The notes: generated from the letters alone by a model not told the origin. A stretch of 33,886 nt of DNA from an uncultured Chloroflexus sp. (GCF_937951745.1 NZ_CALFBQ010000064.1:1-33886); one strand, 5' to 3'; shown: positions 14,230 to 22,975, counted from the first letter of the stretch. Numbers and translations are program-made.

Positions 14230-15204
14230 ATGTCGATTGAAGTACGTGGCCTGCGCAAATATTACCAAGTCCATCGCAAAGAGGCCGGACTCGCCGGCTC
14301 GCTACGTGCATTCGTGCGCCGGCGTTACGAGACGGTGAAGGCCGTCGATGGAATTGATTTCACTATCGCCCCCGGCGAGATGGTCGGGTTTCTTGGCCCC
14401 AACGGCGCCGGCAAAACCACGACGCTGAAGGTGCTGGCCGGCCTGCTCCATCCTACTGCCGGCGAAGTGCGGGTGCTGGGGTTTACGCCCTTTGACCGCC
14501 AGACCGCGTTTCTCAAGCAGATTACGCTAGTGATGGGGCAAAAGCAGCAATTGCTGTGGGATCTGCCGGCGATCGAAACGTTTGAAGTCAATCGGGTGAT
14601 CTTCGAGGTACCCGCTGACGACTACCGGCACACGCTTCATGAGCTGGTCGAGCTACTCGAACTCGGTGATCTGCTCAATAAGCAGGTGCGCAAGCTGAGT
14701 TTGGGTGAGCGGATGAAGTGCGAATTGGCGGCAGCCCTGCTCCATCGTCCCAAGGTGCTCTTCCTCGACGAGCCGACCATTGGTCTCGATGTGACGATGC
14801 AGGCCCGTGTGCGCGAGTTTGTTGCCGAATATAACCGGCGCTACGGCGCGACGGTGCTGCTGACCAGCCACTATATGGCCGACGTAACCGCGCTCTGCCG
14901 GCGGGTGATTGTAATTAATCATGGACGCTTGCTCTACGATGGCAACTTGCAGAGCATGGTTGAGCAGGTCGCGCCGCACAAGATCATTCATCTCGTGTTG
15001 AGCGAGCCAGTGCCGGTTGAGACGTTGGCTCGCTACGGCGAGGTGCAGCGCGCTGACGGGCTTGAGGTCGAATTGAAGGTTGCCCGCCACGAAACCACCC
15101 GCACCGGCGCGCGCCTGCTAGCCGAGTTGCCGGTAGCCGATGTCAACATCGCCGAGCCGCCGATCGAAGCGATCATTGGCGAGGTCTTTGACCAACCGGT
15201 GTAG
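14230..15204 (+). CDS. ABC transporter ATP-binding protein (COG4586-like)
   Basis: This 324-residue ATPase energises an ABC-2 exporter. Walker A is GPNGAGKTT (residues 56-64), the signature is LSLGE (156-160), Walker B VLFLDEP (176-182) and the H-loop His214 in TSHYM. Two family traits mark it as the Nat-like COG4586 group: a basic insertion before Walker A (RAFVRRRYETVKAVDGI) and a C-terminal extension of about 90 residues with a strand-rich fold. The probable membrane partner is the ABC-2 permease at 11598-12386 on the other strand. Substrate is unknown. No strong ribosome site is visible at ATG 14230, but homologues begin at this point. Confidence 0.9.
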   Translation: MSIEVRGLRKYYQVHRKEAGLAGSLRAFVRRRYETVKAVDGIDFTIAPGEMVGFLGPNGAGKTTTLKVLAGLLHPTAGEVRVLGFTPFDRQTAFLKQITLVMGQKQQLLWDLPAIETFEVNRVIFEVPADDYRHTLHELVELLELGDLLNKQVRKLSLGERMKCELAAALLHRPKVLFLDEPTIGLDVTMQARVREFVAEYNRRYGATVLLTSHYMADVTALCRRVIVINHGRLLYDGNLQSMVEQVAPHKIIHLVLSEPVPVETLARYGEVQRADGLEVELKVARHETTRTGARLLAELPVADVNIAEPPIEAIIGEVFDQPV

Positions 15205-15227
15205 CGGCGAGGCAGGCACCGTCCCTC

Positions 15228-16355
15228 CTACCCAGACGTAACCACCTCCCCAGCGGCGACAATTGCGCCACGGGTTCGCATGTCGGTCAAGGTCAACATG
15301 CCATTGACCACCGCGACCGGTTGGATACTCGTATCTTCGGTTGCGGCAAGCACCACATGCGGCCCAATTTGCGCCCGGTCGTCAAGCCACGAATGGCTGA
15401 TCATCGCGCCAGCGCCAACCATCACCCCACTGCCGATCACTGATCCGCCTATCATTGCTCCACTACCGATTGTTGCCCCGGCTTCAATTGCCGAAGCAAT
15501 GATCAATGTCCCCGACCCAACGACCACCCGTGGGCCAATCACGGCTGGCCCAATAATCTTCGCTTGTGGACCGATTACCGCACCCTCGCCAATCACTACC
15601 ACCCCTTCGATAGCAGCCGCTGGGTCAATCTGCGCAGTGCGCGCAATCTGCGATTGCGCCAGTCGCGCCAGCAAAAACCGCGCTGCCAGTAAAGCTTCCC
15701 ACGGCGTACCGACCGGGATCCAGTGGCCGGTGCAGATGTGGCAGGCGACCGGATGGTGATTAGCCAATAACGCGATCAGATCGGTCAATTCGAGTTCGCC
15801 GCGCGGCGAAGGGATAATCTGGCGTAACAGCGGAAAGACGGCCTCGTCAAAATGGTAAATACCGGGGTTGGCGAGCGCATCTGCCGGCGGGTTGACCGGC
15901 TTCTCGATAATCCGGTACACTAGCCCATCTTGGACATCAAGCACGCCAAACGAGCGCGGATCGGCGACGCGCAATCCGGCAACGGCATAGCCGTGCTGGC
16001 TCACGCCAATAACATCGGCGCGGTCAATCAAATTATCGCCGTAGAGCAATAAAAACGGTTCGTCAATCGGTTCTGCGGCTAGCAATGCGCCAGCCGTGCC
16101 GTTAATCACAGTCTGATGAACGTAGCGCAGCGCCATCCCGCGATACGAGTCGCCGAACGTGGCGATGATCTGATCGGCCCGATAGCCGACCACCAGCGTC
16201 ACCCGCTCTACCAACCCAACCAGTTCATCGAGGATATGGGCCAGCAGCGGTTTGCCCAGCAGCGGGATCAACGGCTTAGGGCGATGTTCGGTCAATGGCC
16301 GCGTGCGGGTAGAGGCGCCGGCAACCAGAATGACAGCGTGGCGAGCAGCAGGCAT
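15228..16355 (-). CDS. Sugar-1-phosphate nucleotidylyltransferase with left-handed beta-helix
   Basis: This 375-residue two-domain protein activates a sugar phosphate with a nucleoside triphosphate. The N-terminal domain has VAGASTRTRPLT and RPKPLIPLLGKPLLAHI, with the nucleotide-binding Arg and Lys, LLYGDNLI and IIEKP. The first motif is unusual: the usual G-x-G-T-R reads GASTR, with Ser for the second Gly. The C-terminal part from about residue 235 is a hexapeptide-repeat left-handed beta-helix (IGEGAVIGPQAKIIGPAVIG, then IGSGAMIGGSVIGSGVMVGA), as in GlmU and archaeal bifunctional enzymes. Whether the helix carries an acetyltransferase activity cannot be told; uridylyl- and thymidylyltransferases share this layout. 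GGAGGAG precedes ATG 16355. Confidence 0.87.
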   Translation of the reverse strand: MPAARHAVILVAGASTRTRPLTEHRPKPLIPLLGKPLLAHILDELVGLVERVTLVVGYRADQIIATFGDSYRGMALRYVHQTVINGTAGALLAAEPIDEPFLLLYGDNLIDRADVIGVSQHGYAVAGLRVADPRSFGVLDVQDGLVYRIIEKPVNPPADALANPGIYHFDEAVFPLLRQIIPSPRGELELTDLIALLANHHPVACHICTGHWIPVGTPWEALLAARFLLARLAQSQIARTAQIDPAAAIEGVVVIGEGAVIGPQAKIIGPAVIGPRVVVGSGTLIIASAIEAGATIGSGAMIGGSVIGSGVMVGAGAMISHSWLDDRAQIGPHVVLAATEDTSIQPVAVVNGMLTLTDMRTRGAIVAAGEVVTSG

Positions 16356-16581
16356 GGTCTCCTCCCTTGACGGATCGATCCAGCTTCAGGATACCATGAC
16401 CTGTAGATGTACCGCCAAACTGCAATCGCAGTTAAGGCGCAAAGGTGGCAGGGGTTCTAAACGCAAAGGCACCGAGAATGCAAAGAGTTGGGGGAAACGA
16501 TTCGGGCACGCTTATACCCTGCCCTCCTCCACGTCTTCTGCGCCCTCTGCGATAAACGAACACCCTAGCGAGAGATGGACG

Positions 16582-17163
16582 TTATCCTCCTGCCAACTGG
16601 CGGGTGAGCAAAATCGCCTGCGCCACTTCGCGCATCGTCTTGCGATTGCGCATCGCCAATTGCTGAATGCGACGGAAGGCTTCCGCTTCACTAAGACCGT
16701 GCAAATCCATCAGCACACCTTTGGCCTGCTCGATCTCCTTGCGGGTTTCGAGTCGGTCGCGCAATGCGATGACCTCACTGCGGCGCGCTTGATACACCTG
16801 CCAGCGGGCCAGCGTCACTTCGATCAACGGCATCAATTCGGCATCGCGGAAGGGTTTTGTCAAATAGCCAAAGACGCCGGCCATACGCGCTCGTTCGGCC
16901 AATTCACGCGACGTCGAGGCCGTGAGCAGGATCACCGGCGCAATTCCTTCGTGGCACAAGATGGTTGCCGCTTCTAGGCCATCAAGATGTGGCATTTTAT
17001 AATCGAGCAACACCAAGTCAGGCCGCGTTTGGCGTGCCATTGCCACCGCTTGCTGCCCGTCTGCCGCTTCGCCAACGATCACATAACCAAGCGCAAACAA
17101 TGTCTCGCGCAGGTGCATCCGGATCAACGATTCATCATCAGCAATCAAGAGTCGCGCTACCAT
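16582..17163 (-). CDS. Response regulator with ANTAR RNA-binding output domain
   Basis: This 193-residue two-domain regulator has a receiver with acidic pair Asp9/Asp10, phosphoacceptor Asp54 (VLLDY), Thr81 and Lys103. An ANTAR domain follows (about 130-190: LETRKEIEQAKGVLMDLHGL, AFRRIQQLAMRNRKTM). ANTAR proteins bind paired hairpins in mRNA leaders and prevent termination when phosphorylated. No sensor kinase is next to it, so the partner is elsewhere. GGGAG precedes ATG 17163; upstream codons in the same frame lack such support. The target RNA could be elsewhere; I did not see a paired hexaloop hairpin leader next to the gene. Confidence 0.95.
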   Translation of the reverse strand: MVARLLIADDESLIRMHLRETLFALGYVIVGEAADGQQAVAMARQTRPDLVLLDYKMPHLDGLEAATILCHEGIAPVILLTASTSRELAERARMAGVFGYLTKPFRDAELMPLIEVTLARWQVYQARRSEVIALRDRLETRKEIEQAKGVLMDLHGLSEAEAFRRIQQLAMRNRKTMREVAQAILLTRQLAGG

Positions 17164-17326
17164 GCGTGCTCCCGAAACAATAAGCACCCGCCGCCGCAAC
17201 GGTGCGACGCGCAGGTGGCATCAATGCGATGGGTCAATATAAGATTAAGTATACGCTTTGGTAGCAGTGAATGCTATGGCAGAATTGCACAATGAAAGCT
17301 GGGGAAAATTTGTAGAGACGTACCTG

Positions 17327-18406
17327 TTACAGGTTCGCCGGTTCGACTCCGTGGCCGGCGATAATGTGGCTAAGGTCGATCGTTCCACCCCGCAGCACAA
17401 AACCGCCCGCAAACGGGTTTTCGGCCAAAAAGAGAGGCGTGTCAAGATCGACGAAGCGGAAGCCGCCCAGACCGGCAGCGAAGTGGGCCGACATCGTCAT
17501 AGCGAGGATCGACTCAACCATGCCGCCAATCATCAACCCCAAGCCGGCAGCGCGGGCAATGGCTGCGATCTCTAGCGCCTCGACCACGCCTGTCTTCATC
17601 AGTTTAATGTTAATCACATGCGCCGCTCGCTCGTGAGCGATGCGCAACACATTCAACGCGCTTGAGGCTGTCTCATCGGCGGCGATTGGTGCGCCGCCCC
17701 ACTGCACGAGCTGGCGCATACCGGCCCAATCATCGGCAGGCACCGGCTGCTCAACCAAAGCCGGCACAATCTGCTGCAAGCGTAACGCGCCGAGCAATTC
17801 TAGCATCACCTCGGCAGTCAAGCCGCCGTTGCCATCGAGGATCAACGGTACGTCGGGAGCAATCGCGCGGATGGCAGTGATGCGGGCTAAGTCGTGGCTC
17901 AAATCGCTGCCGCCGATCTTGACTTTGATCTGGCGAATACCTCGATCAAGAATATCGAGCGTAGCCAGCGCTGCCGCTTCAACTGTACCGGTGGTGATGG
18001 TCATATCGGTTTCGAGTGTATGCCCAGCGCCGCCAAAGAAGACGTACAGCGGCAAGCCGTAATAGCGAGTGAGCGCATCGAGCACCGCCGTCTCGATCGC
18101 GCAACGGGCCGAGCCATAGCCGCCGATCTGCTCACGCAACCGGCATGCAATGGCCCGCCATTCGCGCGCGTCAGCGCCCTCGACTGCCGAACGCACCGTC
18201 TCAATCGCCGCCCGTGCGCCGGTCTGCGTCTCGCCATTAAACGCCGGGAAGGGGGCCGCTTCACCGTAACCGCACATCCCATTGGCCAACTCGACTGTCA
18301 CCAATAGATTGCGGGCAACATCTTGCGCGCCGCCAGCAATACCAAACGGACTGCGCAGCGGAATATCGAGCGGCGTCACCGACAAAGCTCGGATGGTGGT
18401 TGTCAT
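17327..18406 (-). CDS. Dipeptide epimerase (enolase superfamily, L-Ala-D/L-Glu type)
   Basis: This 359-residue enzyme inverts the alpha carbon of the second residue in a dipeptide, typically L-Ala-D-Glu from murein to L-Ala-L-Glu. The muconate-lactonizing barrel is complete: capping domain with GYGEAAPFPAFNGET, the KxK acid/base pair Lys161/Lys163 (IKVKIGG), metal ligands Asp191, Glu219 and Asp244, and the opposite-face Lys268 (NIKLMKTG). A C-terminal D-x-D motif in FVDLDTPLF is also typical of this group. The gene follows an EamA-type transporter in the same direction after 49 bases, and the MurF-Alr fusion lies beyond that on the other strand, which supports a role in peptidoglycan peptide recycling. 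Confidence 0.92.
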   Translation of the reverse strand: MTTTIRALSVTPLDIPLRSPFGIAGGAQDVARNLLVTVELANGMCGYGEAAPFPAFNGETQTGARAAIETVRSAVEGADAREWRAIACRLREQIGGYGSARCAIETAVLDALTRYYGLPLYVFFGGAGHTLETDMTITTGTVEAAALATLDILDRGIRQIKVKIGGSDLSHDLARITAIRAIAPDVPLILDGNGGLTAEVMLELLGALRLQQIVPALVEQPVPADDWAGMRQLVQWGGAPIAADETASSALNVLRIAHERAAHVINIKLMKTGVVEALEIAAIARAAGLGLMIGGMVESILAMTMSAHFAAGLGGFRFVDLDTPLFLAENPFAGGFVLRGGTIDLSHIIAGHGVEPANL

Positions 18407-18455
18407 AGGCGGCTCACAACAACGTCAATCAATCCCGGCTCCCTCCGCATCCCCC

Positions 18456-19397
18456 TCACACCCGATACTGCCGGCGCAGATAGACCGTAATCGTTACCAA
18501 CACGATCACCGCCCCTAGCGCCTGCCAAACACTCTGCAACCGCTCGCCGAGCAGCAGGGCAGCCAACGCCAGCGCGCTTACCAGCCGCCATCCCATGGTG
18601 CTGCTCACCAATGGCGCGCCGAGTTGGCGCAAAGCGGCAATCTGGCCGAGGTTCGCGCCCAGCAAGACAAAGATGATGAAAGCCGCAAACACCGCCCAAT
18701 CGCGCGAGCCAATCTCGCCAAACCGCTGCCATGGCTCGCCCAAGAGCAGGCTCATTGCGCCGCAAGTGACAGTCAGCGCGATCAGTTGAATCAGCAGCAT
18801 TGCTTCAGCCCGCACCTTGCCCGCCCCAGTCGCGCGCGGCACCAGCATCATATAGAGTGCCAGCGCGCACGCCGAGACAAAGGCCATCGCGATGCCCACC
18901 ACATCGCTCGCTGTCAAGCGCAAGACCGTACCGCTGGCAAAATCGCCGCTCATCAGCAACAATGAGCCAACGATTGAAAGGGTAATGGCGGGAAGCGTAA
19001 ACGGCGGCAGCCGCTCGCGGAAGAAGAGCTTGCTCATTAGAGCAACGATCAACGGAGTGAGCAGCGTGATCAGTTGCACATAGATCGCCAGCGTAAAGCG
19101 CGCTGAAGTCAGGTTCGTTATCGCGCGCACGCTCACCACCAGCGCAAACAGCCAGATGATCGGCGTCACCCAGACTTTGCGGTCAACATGGCGATAGGCG
19201 AAGGGGAGATAGACAAGCAGCGCGATCGCGTTGCCAAGGCTGAGAATAGCCATACTCGGCAAGTGACTAATCGTCTGGAGATAGCGGGCTAGCACCGGGT
19301 AAGCGCCCCAGCCGGTGTGGGCAAAGAGGGCAACCGCCAACCAGAGCCACGAGACTCCGGCGCGAGTTGCAGTTGCAGTGGCGGATGAATTGCTCAT
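18456..19397 (-). CDS. EamA/DMT-family transporter
   Basis: This 313-residue protein has ten hydrophobic segments in two five-helix halves, the pattern of drug/metabolite transporters of the EamA family. Visible landmarks are GWGAYPVLARYL near the start, LTSARFTLAIYVQLITLLTP, the FFRERLPPF loop ending the first half, and LGANLGQIAALRQLGAPLVS and LLGERLQSVWQALGAVIVL in the second. The frame extends 76 codons upstream to 19625, but that part is a repeat element; ATG 19397 is chosen because the first helix follows and a TATAAT is seven bases before it. It lies directly upstream of the dipeptide epimerase in the same direction; transport of a murein peptide or amino acid is inferred only from this. 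Confidence 0.85.
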   Translation of the reverse strand: MSNSSATATATRAGVSWLWLAVALFAHTGWGAYPVLARYLQTISHLPSMAILSLGNAIALLVYLPFAYRHVDRKVWVTPIIWLFALVVSVRAITNLTSARFTLAIYVQLITLLTPLIVALMSKLFFRERLPPFTLPAITLSIVGSLLLMSGDFASGTVLRLTASDVVGIAMAFVSACALALYMMLVPRATGAGKVRAEAMLLIQLIALTVTCGAMSLLLGEPWQRFGEIGSRDWAVFAAFIIFVLLGANLGQIAALRQLGAPLVSSTMGWRLVSALALAALLLGERLQSVWQALGAVIVLVTITVYLRRQYRV

Positions 19398-19404
19398 AGC
19401 GGGT

Positions 19405-19413
19405 ATTATAACA
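19405..19413 (-). promoter_or_regulatory. Extended -10 promoter, probably leaderless start
   Basis: On the minus strand TGTTATAAT (19413-19405) is a perfect -10 with a TGn extension. The ATG of the EamA gene begins seven bases after TATAAT, where transcription would start, so the mRNA would have almost no leader. No good -35 is present, as expected with an extended -10. Confidence 0.5.
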
Positions 19414-19459
19414 AAGGTTGATTGAGCCATAAACGAAGCGGTGGGAGCATGCCCTATTG

Positions 19460-19573
19460 TCATTGCGAGGTGGCGTAGGGCTGCTAGCGCGGCAATCCCC
19501 CGCTTCAGCGGGAACGGAGACTGAGGGGAGCGTTCGGTGCTCGCGAGAGATGGCGTTGCTCCGCTCGCAATGA
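19460..19573. repeat. Dispersed repeat with inverted ends, copy 3
   Basis: The element runs from TCATTGCGAG (19460-19469) to CTCGCAATGA (19564-19573). Its interior has GGCAATCCCCCGCTTCAGCG and GAGATGGCGTTGCTCCGCTC, matching the copies near 6008 and 13936. It lies between the divergent EamA and MurF-Alr genes. Confidence 0.78.
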
Positions 19574-19648
19574 CGAGCCGCAGCGCAGGAAACGGAGTGG
19601 TTGGGAATAATATTGGCATGGGCATTCGTTGGCATTAGGAGCATCGCT

Positions 19649-22081
19649 ATGCCGATTTATCTCGCCGATCTCATTGCCGCCGGCGGCGCATTGGCCAGCC
19701 CGGTGCATACCGATACCTTCACCGATTGGAGCTACGACTCGCGTTTGACCAGCGCCGGCGAATGTTTTATCGCTCTCCGCACAGCACGGGCCGACGGCCA
19801 CGACTATATTCCAGCGGCAATTGCTGCCGGTGCGCGAGGTGTGTTGTGCAGCCGCCCGCCCCACGATGCCGGCAACGCGACGGTGATCGTCTGTCCTGAG
19901 CCACAGGCGTTGTTGCTGCGCTGGGCTAGCGCCCGCTTGCACGCGCTGCAGCCCACTGTCATCGCTGTGACCGGCGGGATCGGCAAGACGCTGGCCCGGC
20001 GCGCGATTGCCGCTGTGTTGAGCCGGCAGGCCACTACTTTCCAAAGCCGGCGCAATTTCAATTCGCTATTGGGATTGCCAATTGCACTCGCCCGCCTGCG
20101 CGACGGCGATCGCTATGCGGTGCTCGAATTCGCCGGCGAGCATCTTGCCCCGCTGGCGGCCGCTTTTCCACCCCACCTTGCCGTGATCACGCCCGCCGCC
20201 GATCCAACAATGGCGGCATGGTTAGCTGAGCAAGGCGCACAGCTTCTCATTGCCGCCGAACCGTTCCGTTACATCGGTGCGAACAGGATTGATCTGCGAG
20301 CGACGGCGATTGATTACCGACACGATGGCGTCTCGTTCATTGCCCAAGGCAGTGAAGGCGAACTCGCGATCACCACCCCGCTGCTCGGCCCTCCCGGCGT
20401 GGCGGCGGCGCTGGCAGCAGTGGCGGTAGGGCGCTTGTGCGGGGTGGCGCCAGAGGCGATTCAACAGGCGTTGGCCCAGCTCGTAGCGCCGGCAGGACGC
20501 CTGCGGCCTTTAGTGGGGGCACAGGGGGAGATGATTCTTGACGACAGCTTCAATGCCACGCCGCTGGCGATGCGAGCCGCCTTGCAAACATTGGCCGCTT
20601 TACCAGCGCGACGGCGGATTGCGGTGTTAGGCGCGCCAACCGAATTGCCGGCCATTGACCCGACGCCGATCTTGACCGAACTTGGTGCGCATGCGGCGCA
20701 GAGCGCCGATTACCTCGTGCTCAAGGGGATCGGCGCGGCGACGATGGCCCACGCCGCACGCCTTGCCAATCCGGCGGTAAGCATTCACGTCGTTGACACC
20801 AACGACGCAGCGCGGGCAGCACTCCCCACCGATCGGGGCAATACCGATCTCGTGTTGGTGTCGGGCGGCGCAAGCGAACGGCTCGAACAGGTAATCGCAC
20901 CACTGCTCGCCGCCGATCATCCGCCTGAACACTCGCTGGTGCGGCAAGAACCGGCATGGCGTAGTGTGCGGATCGGCGATCCGGGCCGTCCGACGTGGGT
21001 GCATCTCGATTTATCCGCTATTGCCGATAACGTCCGCGCCCTCCGCGCCCATGCCGGCGTTCCGCTGATAATCGTGCTCAAAGGTGATGGGTATGGTCAC
21101 GGCGCCGCGCGGGTAGCGCGGGCGGCCTTAGCTGCCGGAGCGGAGGCATTGGCCGTCGCGACGCTCGGCGAAGGGCGCGCGTTACGTGCCCAAGGCATCA
21201 ACGCGCCGATTCTGGTGTTGGGGTATACCCCGCCGTGGCAGGTTGCCGACGCAATCCGGCTTGATCTGATGATCACACTCTTTGACGACGACACCGCACA
21301 GGCGCTCAGCGCCGCTGCGGTGGAATTAAGCCGGCCCGCCCGCGTTCACATCAAAGCCGACACCGGCATGGCCCGGCTAGGGCTGTCGCCTGCCGAAGTA
21401 GGCCCGTTTCTCCACCGGCTCCGCAATCACCCCGGCATCGAGCCAGTCGGTCTCTACACCCATTTTGCCCGCGCCGACGAAGCCGATCCTGCTCCAACTG
21501 AACAACAACTGGCCCGCTTTCAGGCCATCCTAGCCGAACTCACCAGCGCCGGCTTGCGCCCGCCGATCGTCCATGCGGCCAATAGCGCCGCCACGTTACG
21601 CTTTCCAGCCGCGTGCTTTGATATGGTGCGGCCCGGTCTCGCTTGCTACGGCCTTGCCCCTAGCCCGGATGCGCCGCTCTTGCCCGGCATGCGCCCAGCT
21701 CTCAGCTTTTACAGCGAAGTTGCCCAAGTGCGCGCGCATCCCGCCGGCACGCCAATCTCGTATGGCGGCGTCTACGTCACCCCGCGCCCAGCGCGCATCG
21801 CCACCATCCCAGTTGGCTACGCCGACGGTCTCCGCCGGTCGCCGCCGTGGCGCGAGGTGCTGATTCGAGGCCGCCGTGCGCCCATTGTCGGGCGCATCTG
21901 CATGGACTACATCATGGTTGATGTCACAGATATTCCGGGAGTGCAGCGCGGCGATACGGTGACGATCATCGGACGGCAGGGTGATGATGCGATTGGGGTG
22001 GATGAAATCGCCGGCTGGCTAGGCACGATCAGTTATGAAGTGTTGACTGGCATCTTGCCGCGCGTGCCGCGTGAGATTTAG
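19649..22081 (+). CDS. Fusion of degenerate MurF-like domain and alanine racemase
   Basis: This 810-residue fusion has a MurF-type half, residues 1-435, with DSRLTSAGECFIALRTARAD, a P-loop TGGIGKT (108-114), RNFNSLLGLPIALARL, and DDSFNATPLAMRAAL (298 on). Several MurF catalytic features are altered: the P-loop is followed by LARR instead of TT(K/R)E, and the NVGPAHLE segment is absent after AVITP. ATP-dependent D-Ala-D-Ala ligation is therefore doubtful. The racemase half, from about 447 (TWVHLDLSAIADNVRALR), keeps the PLP Lys478 in VLKGDGYGHG, the catalytic Tyr in ISYGGVYVTPRP, and MDYIMVDVTDI near the end, so L/D-alanine interconversion is likely. AGGAG precedes ATG 19649. MurF-Alr fusions are known in other phyla. 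It is divergent from the epimerase/EamA pair. Confidence 0.9.
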   Translation: MPIYLADLIAAGGALASPVHTDTFTDWSYDSRLTSAGECFIALRTARADGHDYIPAAIAAGARGVLCSRPPHDAGNATVIVCPEPQALLLRWASARLHALQPTVIAVTGGIGKTLARRAIAAVLSRQATTFQSRRNFNSLLGLPIALARLRDGDRYAVLEFAGEHLAPLAAAFPPHLAVITPAADPTMAAWLAEQGAQLLIAAEPFRYIGANRIDLRATAIDYRHDGVSFIAQGSEGELAITTPLLGPPGVAAALAAVAVGRLCGVAPEAIQQALAQLVAPAGRLRPLVGAQGEMILDDSFNATPLAMRAALQTLAALPARRRIAVLGAPTELPAIDPTPILTELGAHAAQSADYLVLKGIGAATMAHAARLANPAVSIHVVDTNDAARAALPTDRGNTDLVLVSGGASERLEQVIAPLLAADHPPEHSLVRQEPAWRSVRIGDPGRPTWVHLDLSAIADNVRALRAHAGVPLIIVLKGDGYGHGAARVARAALAAGAEALAVATLGEGRALRAQGINAPILVLGYTPPWQVADAIRLDLMITLFDDDTAQALSAAAVELSRPARVHIKADTGMARLGLSPAEVGPFLHRLRNHPGIEPVGLYTHFARADEADPAPTEQQLARFQAILAELTSAGLRPPIVHAANSAATLRFPAACFDMVRPGLACYGLAPSPDAPLLPGMRPALSFYSEVAQVRAHPAGTPISYGGVYVTPRPARIATIPVGYADGLRRSPPWREVLIRGRRAPIVGRICMDYIMVDVTDIPGVQRGDTVTIIGRQGDDAIGVDEIAGWLGTISYEVLTGILPRVPREI

Positions 22082-22447
22082 TAGCATGGAATAGCAAAGA
22101 AACTCAAAAGACACAAATATATCGCGTTTTGGGTCTTGTTACGGCTGTTCCCTTCTACAATCTCGCCGATCATCTAATATATGGCGGCGGGAGACCTGTT
22201 TTCCCTGCACCTCCTGCGCTCTCGGCGGTAAAAAACCTGCCCTTGGCCGGTTCCGCAGCGCGGACACTATCGTCCCCGGCACGCAGGCGTTGACTCTGTC
22301 GTCCAGCAATCCCACTGCGCAACCGGCGGGGCGGGCTAGTGCGCTACGGCAAGAGACGCCAATGACGCAGGAGAAAAGCCCAATCCTACGCGCTCTCTAT
22401 GGTTAACATCATCTGCTGCGTAGACCTCCCTGCGTGCGCGACATAAG
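22082..22447. other. Intergenic stretch without a gene
   Basis: These 366 bases between the MurF-Alr stop and the rpsO promoter show no credible coding frame. The left part has A-rich CAAAG-type sequence followed by CTCCTGCGCTCTCGGCGG, similar in style to 16430-16560; the remainder shows nothing recognisable. Confidence 0.6.
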
Positions 22448-22477
22448 TTGGCAAAACGCAACGATCTATGCTATAAT
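22448..22477 (+). promoter_or_regulatory. Sigma-70-type promoter for rpsO
   Basis: TTGGCA (22448-22453) and TATAAT (22472-22477) are 18 bases apart, with a TG one base before the -10. It is the best promoter match in the window and gives a leader of about 60 bases to the rpsO start. Confidence 0.75.
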
Positions 22478-22545
22478 AGCGACGCTTATATCAGGAACGC
22501 CGGGCTGCGCCGGCCCGCGCGCGATTACACGAGGAGGAACTGCTC

Positions 22546-22815
22546 GTGGCGCTTGAAAAAGAGGAAAAGTCGCAAATTATTAACGGCTATCAGATCCACG
22601 AGACTGATACCGGTTCGCCCGAAGTTCAGGTCGCGCTCTTGACCGAGCGGATCAACCAGTTGATCGAGCATTTGCGCGTTCATATTCACGACCATCACTC
22701 GCGGCGCGGTCTGCTCAAGCTGGTCGGGCGGCGGCGGCGGCTGCTCAACTATCTGCAGTCCAAGGATCGTGAACGCTACCGCAATGTTATCAATCGCCTC
22801 GGTCTGCGCCGCTGA
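22546..22815 (+). CDS. rpsO: 30S ribosomal protein S15
   Basis: This 89-residue primary binder of 16S rRNA in the central domain of the small subunit has normal length. Key segments are [39 protein letters not shown] and [13 protein letters not shown], with the conserved [11 protein letters not shown] rRNA-binding region. Translation begins at GTG 22546, confirmed by a strong GAGGAGG eight to nine bases upstream and by the family N-terminus. A promoter lies at 22448-22477. pnp follows on the same strand after 235 bases with a hairpin-rich spacer, the widespread rpsO-pnp order. Confidence 0.98.
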   Translation: MALEKEEKSQIINGYQIHETDTGSPEVQVALLTERINQLIEHLRVHIHDHHSRRGLLKLVGRRRRLLNYLQSKDRERYRNVINRLGLRR

Positions 22816-22853
22816 TATGATAGTGGCAACCATCAGTGTAAGCTAAGGTCAAC

Positions 22854-22890
22854 GAGGGCGCCAGCGGCATTCGCCGCCCGGCGCTCTTTG
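22854..22890 (+). terminator. Probable rpsO terminator/attenuator hairpin
   Basis: GAG-CGCC-GCGGC segments at 22854-22868 pair with GCCGC-GGCG-CTC at 22873-22886, with small bulges and an ATTC loop, followed by TTTGCTT. It lies 38 bases after the rpsO stop, so it probably ends or attenuates the rpsO transcript before pnp. Confidence 0.55.
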
Positions 22891-22903
22891 CTTGCAGTTA
22901 TCT

Positions 22904-22975
22904 GGCGCGGTGGTTCGGGATTGGCGCATGCGCGTGAGTCGCTCGCGCGTATTCACCAGTGCCGAACTCCGCGCC
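22904..22975 (+). promoter_or_regulatory. Long leader hairpin upstream of pnp
   Basis: An almost continuous 72-base hairpin: outer arms GGCGCGGTGGTTCGG (22904-22918) and CCGAACTCCGCGCC (22962-22975) with one bulge; a middle ATTGG/CCAGT; and an inner 11-pair stem ATGCGCGTGAG (22928-22938) / CTCGCGCGTAT (22942-22952) with two wobbles and a three-base loop. In enterobacteria pnp is autoregulated through an RNase III-cleaved leader hairpin in this position; a similar role here is inference. Confidence 0.65.

Noticed and set aside
17335-17375. tRNA-like GGTTCGACTCC motif
   Set aside because: It lies inside the 3' end of the dipeptide epimerase gene, and no acceptor or anticodon arms could be drawn.
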